This document shows, one piece after another, positions 10,460 to 20,591 of a stretch of 64,000 bases of DNA. Within the stretch, counting starts at the first letter, position 1, and every line of letters begins with the position of its first letter. Position numbers and translations under genes: made by a program. The notes beneath the pieces were generated by a model. That model was given only the letters and a program-made list of their open reading frames with translations. It made no database searches and was not told where the DNA came from. The DNA comes from Lobosporangium transversale (Eukaryota > Mortierellomycota > Mortierellomycetes > Mortierellales > Mortierellaceae): contig NW_019028997.1 of assembly GCF_002105155.1 (NCBI RefSeq), positions 62,001 through 126,000 on the forward strand. The letters are read 5' to 3'.

Positions 10460-10922
10460 TATATATTTTTTTTTTTGATAACAAGGATCCACGGAGTATG
10501 AGGAATTAAATAAAGCGTAATATCTATAAAATTGAGATCAAAGCCTTTTTTTGACACCAAGGACTCTCGGGGCCACGGAATTTATTATTTACAATCTATA
10601 AACAAAATGCCCAGACACAACAGTCAATGAACAGTTATTACGGCACAAGCGACAAGAATCACTGCATCCATGGTTTCATAAGCCCTGACCGCCGTGGTTG
10701 GTATTCAAAATCCATCTTTCCGATGTGACCTGTTACGCAACGTGACAAATTATCCACTATCCATAGTCAAAGGACTTCATTCCACCTAACATCCAGTTTA
10801 GTTCCCCAATGTAGCTGTGCCAGGCTCAACTATTCGCGCTCCTGTAGATTTCTCACATTCAGTTTCTGTCGTGGAGGAAATCATTGGTACTGCTCCCAGA
10901 TAGATTGCACTGTGCGAGCAGC
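10460..10922 (-). mobile_element. Retroposon copy 1, 5'-truncated
   Basis: Positions 10553-10922 match 15979-16390 over their whole length with many substitutions, including a shared block around GACCGCCGTGGTTGGTA and another around ACGTGACAAATTATCC. On the minus strand the copy ends in a short A-run and lacks the tRNA-like head seen in copy 2, as expected for a 5'-truncated retroinsertion. Next to it, from 10466, an A-run plus GATAACAAGGATCC resembles the element's 3' tail again, possibly a third very short copy. Its reading frame is broken by stops relative to copy 2. Confidence 0.65.
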
Positions 10923-11188
10923 AAATTTTTTTTTGTACGGCCCATGCAAATATCTTTTCCCATAAAAATACTTGCACGTGATGTAAACCGAGCAAATCAC
11001 AAAAATCGCGCCTTTCTTGGTTGTTGGACTGTCAAACACGACCAAAATCAATCAAAATCAAGTGACGCACAAACCTTTTTTCATTCTTTAAAACTTTCTT
11101 GCTTACAACTCTCACCTTTTGTATTGAACCTTTAACGCACAGCAATCTACTCTTATTTCTCTGTTCTATTCCTAAAGAAAAGGTCAGC

Positions 11189-11226
<38 letters not shown>

Positions 11227-11239
11227 TACACACAACACA

Positions 11240-14200
11240 ATGGAGCCAATGCCAACTTTATGTGAGCAATCACTGTCAGACTTAAGCCTAGCAACAACAT
11301 CCACAGCGCCTACGACGCTGGCACCTACCAATGTCCCATCAGTTGCACTGGCTCCAGACGTTGAAACAACACCACCATCACTACCATTACTTAGGCGTTC
11401 CAGAGAGCGTCCAAGGGAGGACCCTTTGCAGACAGTGCAGCGCCAGCCCAAAAAGGCATGTCCATTTCCATTTGCCAAACCAGCCTTCAAGAGATGTGAT
11501 CCGCTCGACGCACTGCTATCTATGCAATACGCTTCCGAGTGTCAGGGCCAGGGTCGTCCAAGTGTAGAGGACCAATTCATTGCAGATACGAAGAATCTTT
11601 CAAAAATATCAATAAATACACTTTCCTCATATCAGAGTATATTTAATCTATGGAAGGTAACAAACCGACTATTTTTTCGTCTGTTGTGCTATCTCAAAGA
11701 GGGGTTATAATATCGACAATATCCTTGTAACTTTGCCCAAATGTCCTAAACAGGCATTTCGCGAGAGATATCGCGGTCGGTATGCAGGTGAAGATGGCCA
11801 TGCATTGTACTTGGTGGATTCGGAGGACAAAATCATTAGTTTTTTCCAAGAAGTTATTTTAAAGCGAACTATAACCAAGCACATCAGGGTAGGAGCGGAT
11901 CTCCGTACGCAGCCTGCTGCCCCCGAGGAGGGCTTTTCAACTCAAGACAAGACTGATCTCGTCAAAAGTACACAACAGCAGAGCAATGGCTTTTGATCTG
12001 TTTGTTAATGAGTTATTAATAGATACTACTTTATTAAAATATCCTCCCTTTCCATACACCCCTCGTTTGCCTCTCATGTAGTTTTAGACGCAGCTTCAGT
12101 GGGCGAAAATAGCCAAAAGCTGGTAGAGGTACCACTTGGTCTTCAAGCTATAAAGATGGCCAAAAAAGCTCTATGTCGAATCCATTGGTTACAAAGTCTG
12201 CGAAAAGATGTAAACCAAGATCTTTCGCCGTCCCACATGCGCACATTCCTGGCTATCTATGAACAGCATATAGTAAGACTTTATATCGAAGTCGCTCAAT
12301 CGGGTGAACGCGATGTAGCGGACTGTCTAATGCGAGATGGCTACACTCTCAGTCAGCTCAATGAAATATTGGAAAGCCTTTGGACGAAGGATAAATTTTT
12401 ACCAAAGAGGCGAGGGCGAGAGTATGATACTAATTATCACGACGCCTTTTGTATAACTGCACGCCACAACATGCTGCTTCGAGACGAGGAGCTTCGTCAC
12501 ACTAGCTTTGCGGATTGCTTCAGCAACATCATTACACAAAAGGTTCAAAGGGGGCAGCAAGCCATTGATCTTATCTTCAAAATCAACAAGGGCAAGACCA
12601 ACAAGAATAATGAAAACTGGTATGCGTGTGCATTGCGACATGCAGATATACGCAGATGCCCCTTCAGCGCCTTTGCCTTTTACATGTATCAGCTTTGGCA
12701 AGTAAGTTCCCAATTGTTACTCCTTTGGTCAATTATTTAATAAGGTGTGTGTGTGTAATCTTTGATTATTTGATGACGGACGATAATCACTCACTTTTCT
12801 TTTTTTTTTTTTTTTTTTTTTTTTTTTGTTTTCTTGTCTTGCTTTCTATGGTCGTAATTTCATTTTTCATCACAAGGGTTCGGAGCATACTTTAGTCAAG
12901 AATCTTCAAATTGAAGATGTTGTAGAATCAATTAAGAGCCCTGATTTCATTCGACTCAAGCTCATCCCAGGCGATGATGATCCGACAAAAAGGCTCGTCC
13001 CTCAATCGACTTATCGTGTTGTGGATACTCTTTACGAGTTGCACAATATTAACAGTCCTCGGAAGACTCATGCAGGTCGCCATGCCGGCACTATGGAGGC
13101 TCATAGGCTAGGCATAAGTTAGGAGGACATTAAGGCAGGAGGACGGTGGACCGCAGAACGAGGTCGCATGGAAAACTTTTATTTACCATGTTTGCCTTCG
13201 AAATTTGCACTTGGGATGGCAGGATTTTATAACGAGCCTTTCTTCCTCGCTCGAAACTCTGTCATCCCACCAAAGGCACTCCAGCTAATGATTTTTCCTT
13301 GGATTGAAGATTTCTTTGGAAAAAACAATGTGTGGTGGAGGAATGAATGCTTAAGGGAAATGGACGAAGTGGATCCAAACATCGTGCCCGACATTTCTGC
13401 TGCGTCAAAACCTGGAACGGCAGTAGAAACCAACCAGTTAGCTGGACCTTCTTCGAACACAATCCTTTATTCGGAACTTGATATCTCCACGTCCGGGTTT
13501 CTGAGACTGCTTGTACGATGCCGGCGAATCATACTTCAAGATGCTGCATCTCGACTACGCTATCATGATGCTGTTAGCAATGACCAACAGAGCAGGATTT
13601 TGGAGGATGATATCTTCAGATCACCTTTATTCTTGGAGTTCCAAGAAGAGATGAACGCTGTTGTGGTGAAGGGTCCTGAGGCTAATATTTCGCAAAAGTT
13701 GACTACAATGGTTCCTGAGATTGCAGAAGGGCTCGAGGAAGTTTGGAGGAGTTCAAATAGCAACGCTCCACTCATACAGCAACAATTAAAAGAGCTGCAG
13801 CGACGACTGCAGTAACAGCAACAGCAACGACTGCAGCAACAGCATCAGCAACGGCTGTACCAACAGCATCAGCTCGAGCTACATCAGATAGGAGCACAAT
13901 TACAGCAGTATCTTGTCAAGATCAATCAACAATACCAATATCAGCAATATACGTTCAACTTTATGCAATATATTTACAACAATCAATGCCAACAACAGCA
14001 ATCATCTCAGGGGATGTCTAGTCCTCATCCTTCATTAGCTTTTCCTTCACTGGCTGCTCCTTCTCTACTGGTGGTACCCAATCCACCAAATGCATCATTG
14101 CTAACCACACCTCAGCTCCATCAGTCTTCTCTGCAGTCGACGACTCAATCACCAGAGGGCTCTGCAGCACCAACATCAGCAAAGAAAAAAAGAAAACGAG

Positions 14201-14250
14201 ACACATGGATCTCTTATACACCACAAAAATTTCAAAAACTACGCGCCTGA
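11240..14250 (+). pseudogene. Crypton-type tyrosine recombinase, two in-frame stops
   Basis: Exons 11240-11656, 11754-11967, 12082-12701 and 12877-14250 join in frame. The protein resembles the DUF3504/Ndc10-like tyrosine recombinase of fungal Cryptons. An N-terminal helical part (GEDGHALYLVDSEDKIISFF) is followed by the first catalytic Arg region (HNMLLRDEELRHTSFAD) and a stretch through CALRHADIRRCPFSAFAFYM. Then comes the H-x-x-R box in KTHAGRHAGTMEAH and the nucleophile Tyr in RMENFYLPCLPSKFALGMAG. A TAG at 13120-13122 lies between box H-x-x-R and the Tyr, exactly in frame. A TAA at 13813-13815 opens a Q-rich tail, which stays open to a basic KKKRKRDTW end. Everything else is open, so decay is recent or the stops are read through. 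Cryptons integrate circular DNA without terminal inverted repeats. Confidence 0.78.
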
Positions 14251-15630
14251 TTACTTTGATTATTGTGGCACAGCTCATTTTCTCACAAAAAAAAAAAAAA
14301 AATAAAGCATAAGAACATTTTATCTCTCAGCACTCATAATGCCAAAAGAAAATAAATCAACCTCTACACGTCTGGCACGAGGAAATGAATCAAAGAATTT
14401 TACACGTCTGGCACGAGAGAATAAATAAACCACGAACTCTTCACGTCTGACAAGCAATGTCGAGGATCTCTAAATCTTCTATCACAGGCAATCAATCTCC
14501 AGCAAAGGCCAAGAACAACAAGTCCCGCCAAATTGAATAATGCTACCCATTATCCATTTTTAATTATTACAATCCTCATCCCCTTCAATATTTTAATGCT
14601 ATTTCTCGCTTCAAATCGGGTAACTAGGTAGAGTTTGAATCCCTTTATTGGCCTCTCTTTTAGAGAGGTCTTTGCCGATTATACGTCTATTACCTAATGA
14701 ACTTCTTGTATTTGATAAGCATTTAACCAACAAAAAGCCCATTAACGGCGCCGTGAAAATCTCAAATCATCGCCGATGAGACTTTTTCTATCTCGATAAA
14801 TACTGAAAGGATCCTTATTCTTTTTTATCTGGTGCATATTGTTGTCTTCTATTACATGTTGCATGGGCATGGTACCACCCTTCCGAGAAGGATAGGTGTA
14901 ACATTCGCTCTAATAGCGTCAGTGATAAGCTTCTCTAAAAGAGAGAGGTGAGGACATCCCAGAATAGCCATCCATTAAAAAAAAAAAAAAAAAAAGCTCT
15001 AAATGTTGGCGGGGGAGTGAGAATTAGCAGTCGACGGGGAGATCAAGATTTTGGGAATCTTGACGGGGGATGAGGTTCAGGGCTCCGAATAGAGGAGGTA
15101 TTCGCGAGGGTGCTTTGAGCTGGGGGTACAGTTTTCCTTTATTCTTTCAAGAAGGTAAAATTTATCTCAATTTTGGAAGCAAGAATTTTACGCGTTTTTT
15201 TTTTTATAACAATTTGTCTATCTAAACGAACAACGCCATACAACTGATGTCCCCCATCCTCTGGAGAGGATCGATTTACAGTCACCATAGGTCTAGTCAC
15301 GTTCCCCCGGTAAATCCTTCGGGTGCTGCACGACTATTGCCACGGCGCAGCACCGTGCTTAACGTCGAAAGCATACTGTCGCAGGAAATGAATCGTCCTA
15401 ACAATCTCTACAACAGAATCTTGTCTACGGCGGATGGCTCAAGCATAGGTCCTGGACAGCATCTGTTACGATTCGCATCCATTGCCATACCACAAGGATA
15501 AAAGCCTTCTGCTGTCATAAATCCATATCCGTTGCTCCAGTTACCTCTTAATCCAGTGTGTGGAGCACGCTTCTGCCTCGGGCTCACACCTCAGCCCTTC
15601 TCCTTGGCGATGGTTTCCTTACAGCGTAGC
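14251..15630. other. Spacer downstream of the Crypton
   Basis: No complete gene. Three direct copies of a CACGTCTGGCACGAG-like motif lie at 14365-14381, 14401-14417 and 14441-14454. Two short frames there look protein-like (MPKENKSTSTRLARGNES from 14339; MSRISKSSITGNQSPAKAK from about 14458). Small palindromes of the CCTCTCTTTTAGAGAGG kind occur at about 14652. An A-run is at 14978-14996. A plus-strand frame at 15247-15501 is more GC-rich than its surroundings but unrecognised. Confidence 0.45.
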
Positions 15631-15691
15631 CAGTGCTCCTATTCGAATGGTTCGAGTATCTAATGGTTCAAATAGGAGCACTGAGCGTAGC
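15623..15691. mobile_element. 53-bp hAT-type MITE with 8-bp target duplication
   Basis: The element at 15631-15683 starts CAGTGCTCCTATTCGAA and ends with its near-exact complement (one mismatch in 17). It is flanked by a perfect 8-bp duplication, AGCGTAGC, at 15623-15630 and 15684-15691. The first 17 bases equal those of the 98-bp element at 3985. It belongs to the same family but keeps almost nothing except the terminal repeats. This is unusually short for a mobilised element. Confidence 0.87.
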
Positions 15692-15943
15692 TTCCAAATA
15701 AACTCCCTAGCCTGCTGCTCAAGGTAAGCCAATGAGCTTGTGAATCACTTTACGAGTGATAGATCGCGCTATGCGGAACAGAGGACTCCATTCGTTTATC
15801 AAACTAAGTGGTGTAGTGCGTGCACGACCCCCAGCGATCTATGCACAACAAAGTCTCTTCCAATTGTTACTATGGGTTTCATCAAGGGCACTACAAGTCC
15901 GTACATGCCTGTTATCTTCGTCCTTTTTTTAATTTGTCTTCAA

Positions 15944-15980
<37 letters not shown>

Positions 15981-16207
15981 CAAGGGCCCTCAGGGCCACG
16001 GGATTTATTTTCTACACTCTATGAACAAAATGCTCCAGAGACTATAGTCAATAAACGGTTATTACTGCACAAACGGCAAGAGCCGCTGCATCCATGATTT
16101 CATAAACCCTGACCGCCGTGGTTGGTACTCAAAGTCCACCTTCCCGACGTGGCCTGAAGCACAACGTGACAAATTATCCGCTATCCATAGTCATCGAAAA
16201 CCCCATT

Positions 16208-16655
16208 TCACCTAGCCCGCTCCATCACGTCTAGTTTGGTTTTCCCAAGGTAACTGTCCCGGACTCGGTCATCCGCAATCTTGTAGATCCCTTTCACATT
16301 CAGTTTCTGTCTTTGTCTAAGGGAAGGGACAAGGAAACCATTGCTACTACGTCTGTGCTCCCCAACACAGTTGCGTCCTCTAGCGCGTTTGCTCATAGCA
16401 GTGATTCCACGAGCCTTTTCCCATTCAACAGTAACTTTACACCGTTTGTTCCAGATCTCTGTACGACCGAATTCTTCTATGGCCTTGACGAAGCGCCCTG
16501 CCATATATGTAGCTATCCTTGTTGTTGTCTTGAAGCCAACTTTCCAACTCTGAGCAATGGACTTGGGCGTAAGTCCATGGTAAATGTCCTGCACAGACCA
16601 CTCTGGTGTGTGCTCTCTCTCTTCCTCATCACCGTCGTTCCTATCACCATGGCGT
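16208..16655 (-). CDS. Open reading frame inside retroposon copy 2
   Basis: Minus-strand frame ending at the TAG near 16209. It is open from about 16655 and has no clear ATG (a GTG lies at 16594). Visible text includes IYHGLTPKSIAQSWKVGFKT, then EEFGRTEIWNKRCKVTVEWE and MSKRARGR. The LTPKSIAQSWKVGFKTTTRIA part could form a helix-turn-helix. In copy 1 the same frame is broken by stops. I do not recognise the product; it may be an element-encoded DNA- or RNA-binding protein or a once-captured host exon. Confidence 0.35.
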
Positions 16656-16748
16656 CGTACTTAGCGGAGAACACTAGGCTGTCTCGGAGAGAAAGTATAA
16701 AAACTCAAGCAAATCCCTGACCTGGCACATGTTTGCTTCACTTTATGT

Positions 16749-16826
16749 GCCTTAACCAGGACTCGAACCCGGCCCCTGGGCTAGACAGGAGGGTGCCCTG
16801 ACGAGTATACTACTCAGCCATTGGGC
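16749..16826 (-). other. tRNA-derived head with Pol III A and B boxes
   Basis: On the minus strand a TGGCTGAGTAGT A box (16820-16809) and a GGTTCGAGTCC B box (16769-16759) sit about 40 bases apart. The T arm CCGGG-loop-CCTGG pairs well. The acceptor stem pairs poorly and no normal 5-bp anticodon arm forms, so this is a tRNA-derived promoter rather than a working tRNA. Confidence 0.6.
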
Positions 16827-16949
16827 TTAAGCCAAAGTGATTTAAATACTAGGATTGATAAAGGAAATAATGATAAAAGTACTGAATGATGATGGAAATA
16901 ATGAAGAAGAGGATACGTAAATAGCAGATTTACGACACAATCAGTGTAT

Positions 16950-17032
16950 GGTGGGATGGCCGAGTTGGTCTAAGGCGCCGCACTCAAGTTGCGGTCTCGA
17001 GAGAGGCGTGGGTTCAAATCCCACTTCCACCA
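16950..17032 (+). tRNA. tRNA-Leu (CAA)
   Basis: An 83-nt type II tRNA without intron. The acceptor stem GGTGGGA pairs with TTCCACC, with A as discriminator. A box TGGCCGAGTTGG and B box GGTTCAAATCC are standard. The anticodon loop CTCAAGT gives anticodon CAA, decoding UUG leucine. A long variable arm is present, as in leucine tRNAs. A TTTT Pol III terminator follows at 17037. The retroposon head begins about 120 bases upstream on the other strand. Confidence 0.95.
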
Positions 17033-17651
17033 CTTATTTTGCAATATTTTTCTTCATAATTGGACAGACATTCTTGCGGATGCCACGTTATTCGGCGGCC
17101 TTCAGGGTTTGGAAAGTCTATCAGTGATTCTTACTTTTGCCATTTATACCTTATTACTCTTTGTATTTAAAAATCAATGGATTATATAAATCCGACAAAA
17201 ATAGGGCAACTAAGGTACATGTACATTTATATAGTATATAATTGTCATCGCTCCACACAATCTTGTTCAGGTAGGATTGAAAAGCTGATATTGAACACGA
17301 AGATGACAATGAACATTACTGAGTTGAAAAAATTAAGGTCTAAAATGGATACAGGACAGGAGAAAGAGATCCAATTGGACAGGCTTGTATGAATTGTACG
17401 ACTTGAACTATTGGGTTGTAAAAAGAAATCTTTTTCTTCCAGAAACACTGCCCTTTCCTGTCCTGCCTCAGACTCTCTTTCATCTCGTCGCCACGATTGG
17501 ACCAAGCTACTGATCGCCCTTTTCTTTCTACTTTTTTTTTCGATTTTTTTTTTTTATTTTTATTCTCGTCATCTGTCACCGTACTCTTTCAGTTCACTCA
17601 GGATATAAAAGCCCTAGAAAAAAAAAAAAAAAAAAAAAGTAGTGGTTGTAT
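17033..17651. other. Spacer and promoter of the glycosyltransferase-like gene
   Basis: AT-rich with T-runs at about 17526-17552 and an A-run at 17619-17638 just before the ATG. Short open frames here are low complexity. Pyrimidine-rich DNA at 17440-17600 is the likely promoter and leader. Confidence 0.4.
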
Positions 17652-18609
17652 ATGGATCCAGAACGAGGCTTCGGGTCAAAGATGTCACACCATCACAGTT
17701 CAAGCACAAGTACAAACAGCCATCATACATCAACAAATGGAACCATCCAGCATCAACACAACATTACCGCTACTACTGTCAACAATGTCCATTCCAACAG
17801 TACCTCTGCCACCAGTATAGACTCTACTCAACAGTCCAGAGCAAGATCATATTCACATTCGCATCATTCCGCTAGTCATGGTCACCACACCTCTTTTGCA
17901 TTACCATCTTCAGGATTAACACCGATAGGGGCTCCATCAGCAGGATTTGGACTTGAAACAGGTACGAGAGCAGGACTTGGAAGTAAAGGAGGATTGTTTG
18001 GCTCAAATTTCTTGTCAGCCCTCAAGATCAACATACATCACCATAGTCATCATCTGGATCACTTTTCGCGCTCCATTACTGCAAGAGTACGACGCTTCTT
18101 CAGGTCCAATGGCGTGTTTCACAATGCTACAGGAACAATCCGCCGCGTTCGGTTCGGAGTCTTGTTGCCACTTGCTGCACTCGTACTCTGGCTAATCATT
18201 ATTATCAACTCATTCCTCTTCCGTCTGATGTTTGGTGCAAGGGACGGTCGTGGAAATCCCAATGAGCCGATGCAGCCCCCAACTTGGATCGATCGTGGTG
18301 ATATCTCTGATCTGGATCTGCGGCCCACTGAGGGGACAAATATGACAACGGCGATTCTGCTCAATTGGTCACGTTTGGACTCTTTGAAGGAGATTGTGGA
18401 TCATCTATGCCCTCATATAATGTTCAAGGAGATTATGATCTGGAACAATAAAGTGGACATTCACCTTGAAGAGAAGGTAATTCAAACTATCATCTACTCT
18501 CATATCTAGAGCAGGAGCAGAGGACGAAAGTGAATGATACGGGCACTTTAGACAGGATGAGCGAGTCCAACACTACCATCGACATAGGGCTATTGGAAAA
18601 GGAGCGTCG

Positions 18610-18641
<32 letters not shown>

Positions 18642-20591
18642 TACCCATGGCCGCTGCAAATATACCATAAACAAATAGGACATCTGGGACAAATGGACTT
18701 GATAACACAAAACTAGTGGAATTGGTTTCATGGAATGTGCGTTTAGTGCGACTGCTATGCTTGTATAGAAAATGTGAAAAGGACCCTTTTCACAATCTGT
18801 TGAGCCTGATTCTCATGAAGATCATGGCCGATGCATCATTGCTTTGCAATTCCCAGGCTCATAATAGAATTTTAAAAAGCTCACAACCAACGCTTTCCTT
18901 ATTTTTCTTTCCATTGGCTATTTGTATGTATGTCCTTGTCTTCTAATAGATGTTTAATTGTCCAAAGGTGCGTGTGTTCAATTCACCCAACAACATGTTC
19001 TTTGTCGCCCGATACATGGCATGTGCAATGGCTTCTTCTCCATACTGCTACTTCCAGGACGATGATTGGAAGATCTTTTATCTCCGATCAATGTATGCCA
19101 ACTTCTTACGGTTCCCACAGTTCCTGCACACTGATACTAACTCGGATGTATGGTCCTTGACCAACTGGCGCTGGTGCTTCTTCGAGGATGGTAGGTGACA
19201 TTTATATATCATTTGTTATTTGCATAAAGAAAGAGTATTTTGATTCATGGCTGGAGCATTTATATAAATATATTTATATATATATTATTTTTCTTTTTTA
19301 CCTGGGGGGACGATACAGAGGTCAACATGCATGCATGTTTCTCCTGGCTCGGAACAGGGGCCATGGCAACTCGCGAAAGTGTTGTCAAGTTCCTAAAGCA
19401 ATCGTCCATAACGGAGATGGATCCTCTAGAGTTTGCATATGGAGACATGTACTTTTCCACTTTTTTGAACCAGGTTCCATACCAATTGGAGAACTATCTC
19501 AAAGAGCTGGTTGATCCAGCGCAGGATGTTGTGGCATTTAGCAAAGGCTCGGAAGGAAAGACTAGAAACAAGCTTTATATGGTAATGAATATTTGGAGTT
19601 GGCTATAATGTATTGCATAGCATTGCACTGCAAAAAAAAAAAAAAAAAAAAAAAAAAGAGGGCATCAATACCGACAGCTCGGCTGTGTCAGTCATTAACG
19701 TACTTTACTATTGCCATTTGCGATAGCACAAAGCCGCGCAGAAAGTTTGGGAAGCATTGAAAAGAAAAGACCCTAATTTTGAGCGAGAAGAGCTGCATCC
19801 AACATATCTGGAACGCGATGTACGGTCACCATGCGCCGACGATCGTTGCCTAGTGCTCTCTAATAAGAATCCATTCCCAGACGTCAGAATGTTTAAGTAT
19901 CGTCCTTACATCGATATTGAGGAGAATGAAAAGATCCATACTCAATATGAGGATCCGACACCTTATGTTCGCCATCCTTTCAGTCATGCTGTTGATGGGA
20001 TGGATGATACAGCGTACAAGAGCACTCGCTCTATTGTTCAGGGTGATTATATTGGAATCGACATGTTATTACCAGTGGACCGTAAGATTGAGTACAGGCT
20101 TCTCTATCAAATGGGAGATCAATGGATTAAACATGCCAAGCTTGAAGTCGCAGGCGGTGATGCCGTATATGTAAGTCGATATGAAGTTAATTTGAACATT
20201 AACATTAAAAGATCAATGTCGCTGACCTCTTTTTTTCTGCGATTTTACTTAGCGGGACATTCCGTTCACATATAACTGCAAAGAAGTACGGAATCCGGAT
20301 TATCGTGGCAAAGTGTCACTTGATGTCGAGCGCGCGTTCCTAAACCAGCCTTTGGACCATCGTGTGTTTGATGCCAGTGAGCTCGAGAAGCATGGATATG
20401 GCCAGGACATTGATGGGGGCGATAGTCGTAATAAGAAACCCATTTTATCATACTATGAAGACTATGGCTGGAGGACACAGTGTAAGTTTGTGGTTCATGA
20501 AGCAAAAGGATTCAGGTTCATGCGGCTTGTTAGTGGCCGTGACGAGAGATATCCTTTTGTGATTTATGACCTTGGTTGGAAAGTAATCTAG
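17652..20591 (+). CDS. Type II membrane glycosyltransferase-like protein
   Basis: Five exons join in frame: 17652-18476, 18950-19190, 19319-19581, 19727-20170 and 20253-20591. The first 160 residues are rich in His, Ser and Thr. A single membrane segment (FGVLLPLAALVLWLIIIINS) follows, giving a type II topology expected for Golgi or ER enzymes. The lumenal part starts TTAILLNWSRLDSLKEIVDH, contains a KEIMIWNN strand and the acidic triad YCYFQDDDWKIF. It continues with a WLGTGAMATRESV loop. This order (strand, DDD metal site, later GxGA motif) is that of GT-A transferases resembling GT64/exostosin-type enzymes. Substrate cannot be read from sequence. Intron 1 (473 bases) contains a T19A13 tract; an unseen small exon there is possible. 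Confidence 0.7.

Larger units (their letters stand above)
15950..16831 (-). mobile_element. Retroposon copy 2 with tRNA-like head and poly(A) tail
   Basis: Reading the minus strand, a tRNA-like head with Pol III boxes (16826-16749) is followed by about 750 bases of body and a 3' end ...CCTTGTTATA plus an A-run of about 27 (plus-strand T-run 15950-15976). The body shares 410 bases with copy 1 at 10553-10922. It contains an open frame of about 140 residues (next entry). The order Pol III promoter, body and poly(A) tail is that of a SINE or a SINE-LINE hybrid. Target-site duplications were not found by eye. The full extent on the head side is inferred from the tRNA-like start only. Confidence 0.6.

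Noticed and set aside
16313..16720. Plus-strand 135-aa open frame
   Set aside because: Shadow of the minus-strand frame inside retroposon copy 2.
16749..16826. A second functional tRNA gene
   Set aside because: A and B boxes are good but the acceptor stem and anticodon arm do not fold normally; treated as a tRNA-derived promoter.
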